From Flavobacteriaceae bacterium UBA2000 (GTDB taxonomy: Bacteria > Bacteroidota > Bacteroidia > Flavobacteriales > Flavobacteriaceae), in assembly GCA_002335345.1 (NCBI GenBank), contig DDCS01000010.1:1-6550 (forward strand): a stretch of DNA of 6,550 nucleotides, given 5' to 3'. This document shows positions 5,477 through 6,550 of this stretch, in pieces. The position numbers and the translations under genes were made by a program. The notes under the pieces are model-generated. The model saw nothing but the letters and a program-made list of their open reading frames with translations. It made no database searches and was not told where the DNA came from. Within the stretch, counting starts at the first letter, position 1. Every line of letters starts with the position of its first letter.

Positions 5477-6550
5477 TTATGCTTCAGCAAGCATTTTCTC
5501 TCCGGCTTCAATAGCTTCTTCAATAGTCCCTTTGAGGTTGAACGCAGCTTCAGGAAGATGATCTAACTCACCATCCATAATCATATTAAATCCTTTGATC
5601 GTATCCTTAATATCTACAAGCACCCCAGGGATCCCTGTAAACTGCTCGGCAACGTGGAACGGTTGAGAAAGGAAACGCTGAACACGACGCGCGCGCCCTA
5701 CCGCCATTTTATCTTCCTCCGACAATTCCTCCATCCCTAAAATTGCAATGATGTCTTGAAGCTCTTTATAACGCTGTAACAACTCTTTTACACGTTGTGC
5801 ACAAGCATAATGTTCTGCCCCCAAAATATCAGCAGTCAAAATTCTTGACGTTGAATCCAGCGGATCAACTGCAGGGTAAATACCCAACTCAGCAATTTTA
5901 CGAGACAGTACCGTGGTCGCATCTAAGTGAGCAAACGTCGTCGCTGGTGCTGGATCCGTAAGGTCATCTGCAGGGACATAAACCGCCTGAACAGAAGTAA
6001 TCGATCCTTTTTTAGTTGAGGTAATGCGCTCTTGCATTGCCCCCATCTCGGTAGCAAGGGTTGGTTGGTACCCTACTGCTGAAGGCATACGTCCTAGAAG
6101 TGCCGAAACCTCAGAACCGGCTTGTGTAAATCGGAAGATATTATCCACGAAGAACAATACGTCTTTTCCTTGGCCATCTCCTGCTCCATCACGGAAGTAT
6201 TCCGCAATAGTAAGACCAGACAAAGCTACTCGAGCACGTGCTCCTGGAGGCTCATTCATCTGACCAAAGACAAAGGTTGCTTTAGATTCTTTCATGGCTT
6301 TTTTGTCCACTTTAGACAAATCCCATCCACCGGCTTCCATTGAATGTAAAAATTCGTCTCCGTATTTTATAATTCCTGATTCAAGCATTTCACGCAACAA
6401 GTCATTTCCTTCACGCGTACGCTCTCCTACACCAGCAAATACCGATAAACCTCCGTGTCCTTTGGCAATGTTGTTGATAAGCTCCTGAATCAGTACTGTT
6501 TTTCCAACACCTGCACCACCAAAAAGTCCAATCTTTCCTCCTTTGGCATA
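5477..6550 (-). CDS. atpD: F1F0 ATP synthase beta subunit (5' end outside window)
   Basis: Catalytic subunit of F1, which makes or hydrolyses ATP at the alpha-beta interface. 357 residues are visible, and the frame runs open through the window edge. By family length (about 460-505 aa) roughly the first 100-150 residues are missing. Visible motifs, numbered from the window edge: Walker A GGAGVGKT at 11-18 (bases 6497-6520); GERTREGND at about 44-52 with the catalytic glutamate; the Walker B region DVLFFVDNIFR; then GRMPSAVGYQPTLATEMG; the alpha/beta signature PAVDPLDSTS; and a DELSEED-type loop reading EELSEED. All expected catalytic elements are intact. It forms an atpD-atpC pair. Apparent in-frame starts near 6400 are internal codons, not the true start, because conserved beta-subunit sequence continues upstream of them. 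In Flavobacteriia atpDC is generally encoded apart from atpBEFHAG, which fits what is seen here. Confidence 0.98.
   Translation of the reverse strand, partial: YAKGGKIGLFGGAGVGKTVLIQELINNIAKGHGGLSVFAGVGERTREGNDLLREMLESGIIKYGDEFLHSMEAGGWDLSKVDKKAMKESKATFVFGQMNEPPGARARVALSGLTIAEYFRDGAGDGQGKDVLFFVDNIFRFTQAGSEVSALLGRMPSAVGYQPTLATEMGAMQERITSTKKGSITSVQAVYVPADDLTDPAPATTFAHLDATTVLSRKIAELGIYPAVDPLDSTSRILTADILGAEHYACAQRVKELLQRYKELQDIIAILGMEELSEEDKMAVGRARRVQRFLSQPFHVAEQFTGIPGVLVDIKDTIKGFNMIMDGELDHLPEAAFNLKGTIEEAIEAGEKMLAEA

Overview
The window looks like chromosomal core sequence from a member of the Bacteroidota, most likely class Flavobacteriia. The evidence is protein sequence style (RNase G, epsilon and beta ATP synthase subunits, a flavobacterial-type TonB-dependent receptor), AT-rich intergenic DNA, missing Shine-Dalgarno sequences, and an atpD-atpC pair not followed by the other ATP synthase genes. 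This assignment is by eye, with no database search. I see no insertion sequence, phage gene, CRISPR array, tRNA or rRNA.

Plus-strand half (1-2332). Bases 1-184 hold no complete gene. They may carry the last codons of an upstream gene, followed by three closely spaced inverted repeats in front of rng. rng (185-1726, GTG start) encodes a full-length RNase E/G-family endoribonuclease with its catalytic aspartates but without the CxxC zinc-link. A strong rho-independent terminator (1731-1761) follows. recX (1859-2332) encodes the RecA modulator and is not next to recA here.

Minus-strand half (2308-6550). Read in the direction of transcription, the order is atpD (5' end outside the window), atpC, a terminator, a BtuB-like TonB-dependent receptor, and a JmjC/cupin_8-type 2-oxoglutarate/Fe(II) oxygenase. 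atpD and atpC form the catalytic beta subunit and a short, one-domain epsilon subunit of the F1 ATP synthase. The receptor and oxygenase genes overlap by one base (TGATG), so they are almost certainly co-transcribed and probably translationally coupled. The oxygenase gene then runs 25 bp into the convergent recX gene.

Most of the window is ordinary housekeeping sequence. The parts worth a second look are the receptor-oxygenase pair, whose substrate is unknown, the structured rng leader, the RNase G without zinc-link cysteines, and the tail-to-tail overlap of recX with the oxygenase gene. I found nothing that can be called a new defence or mobile system.
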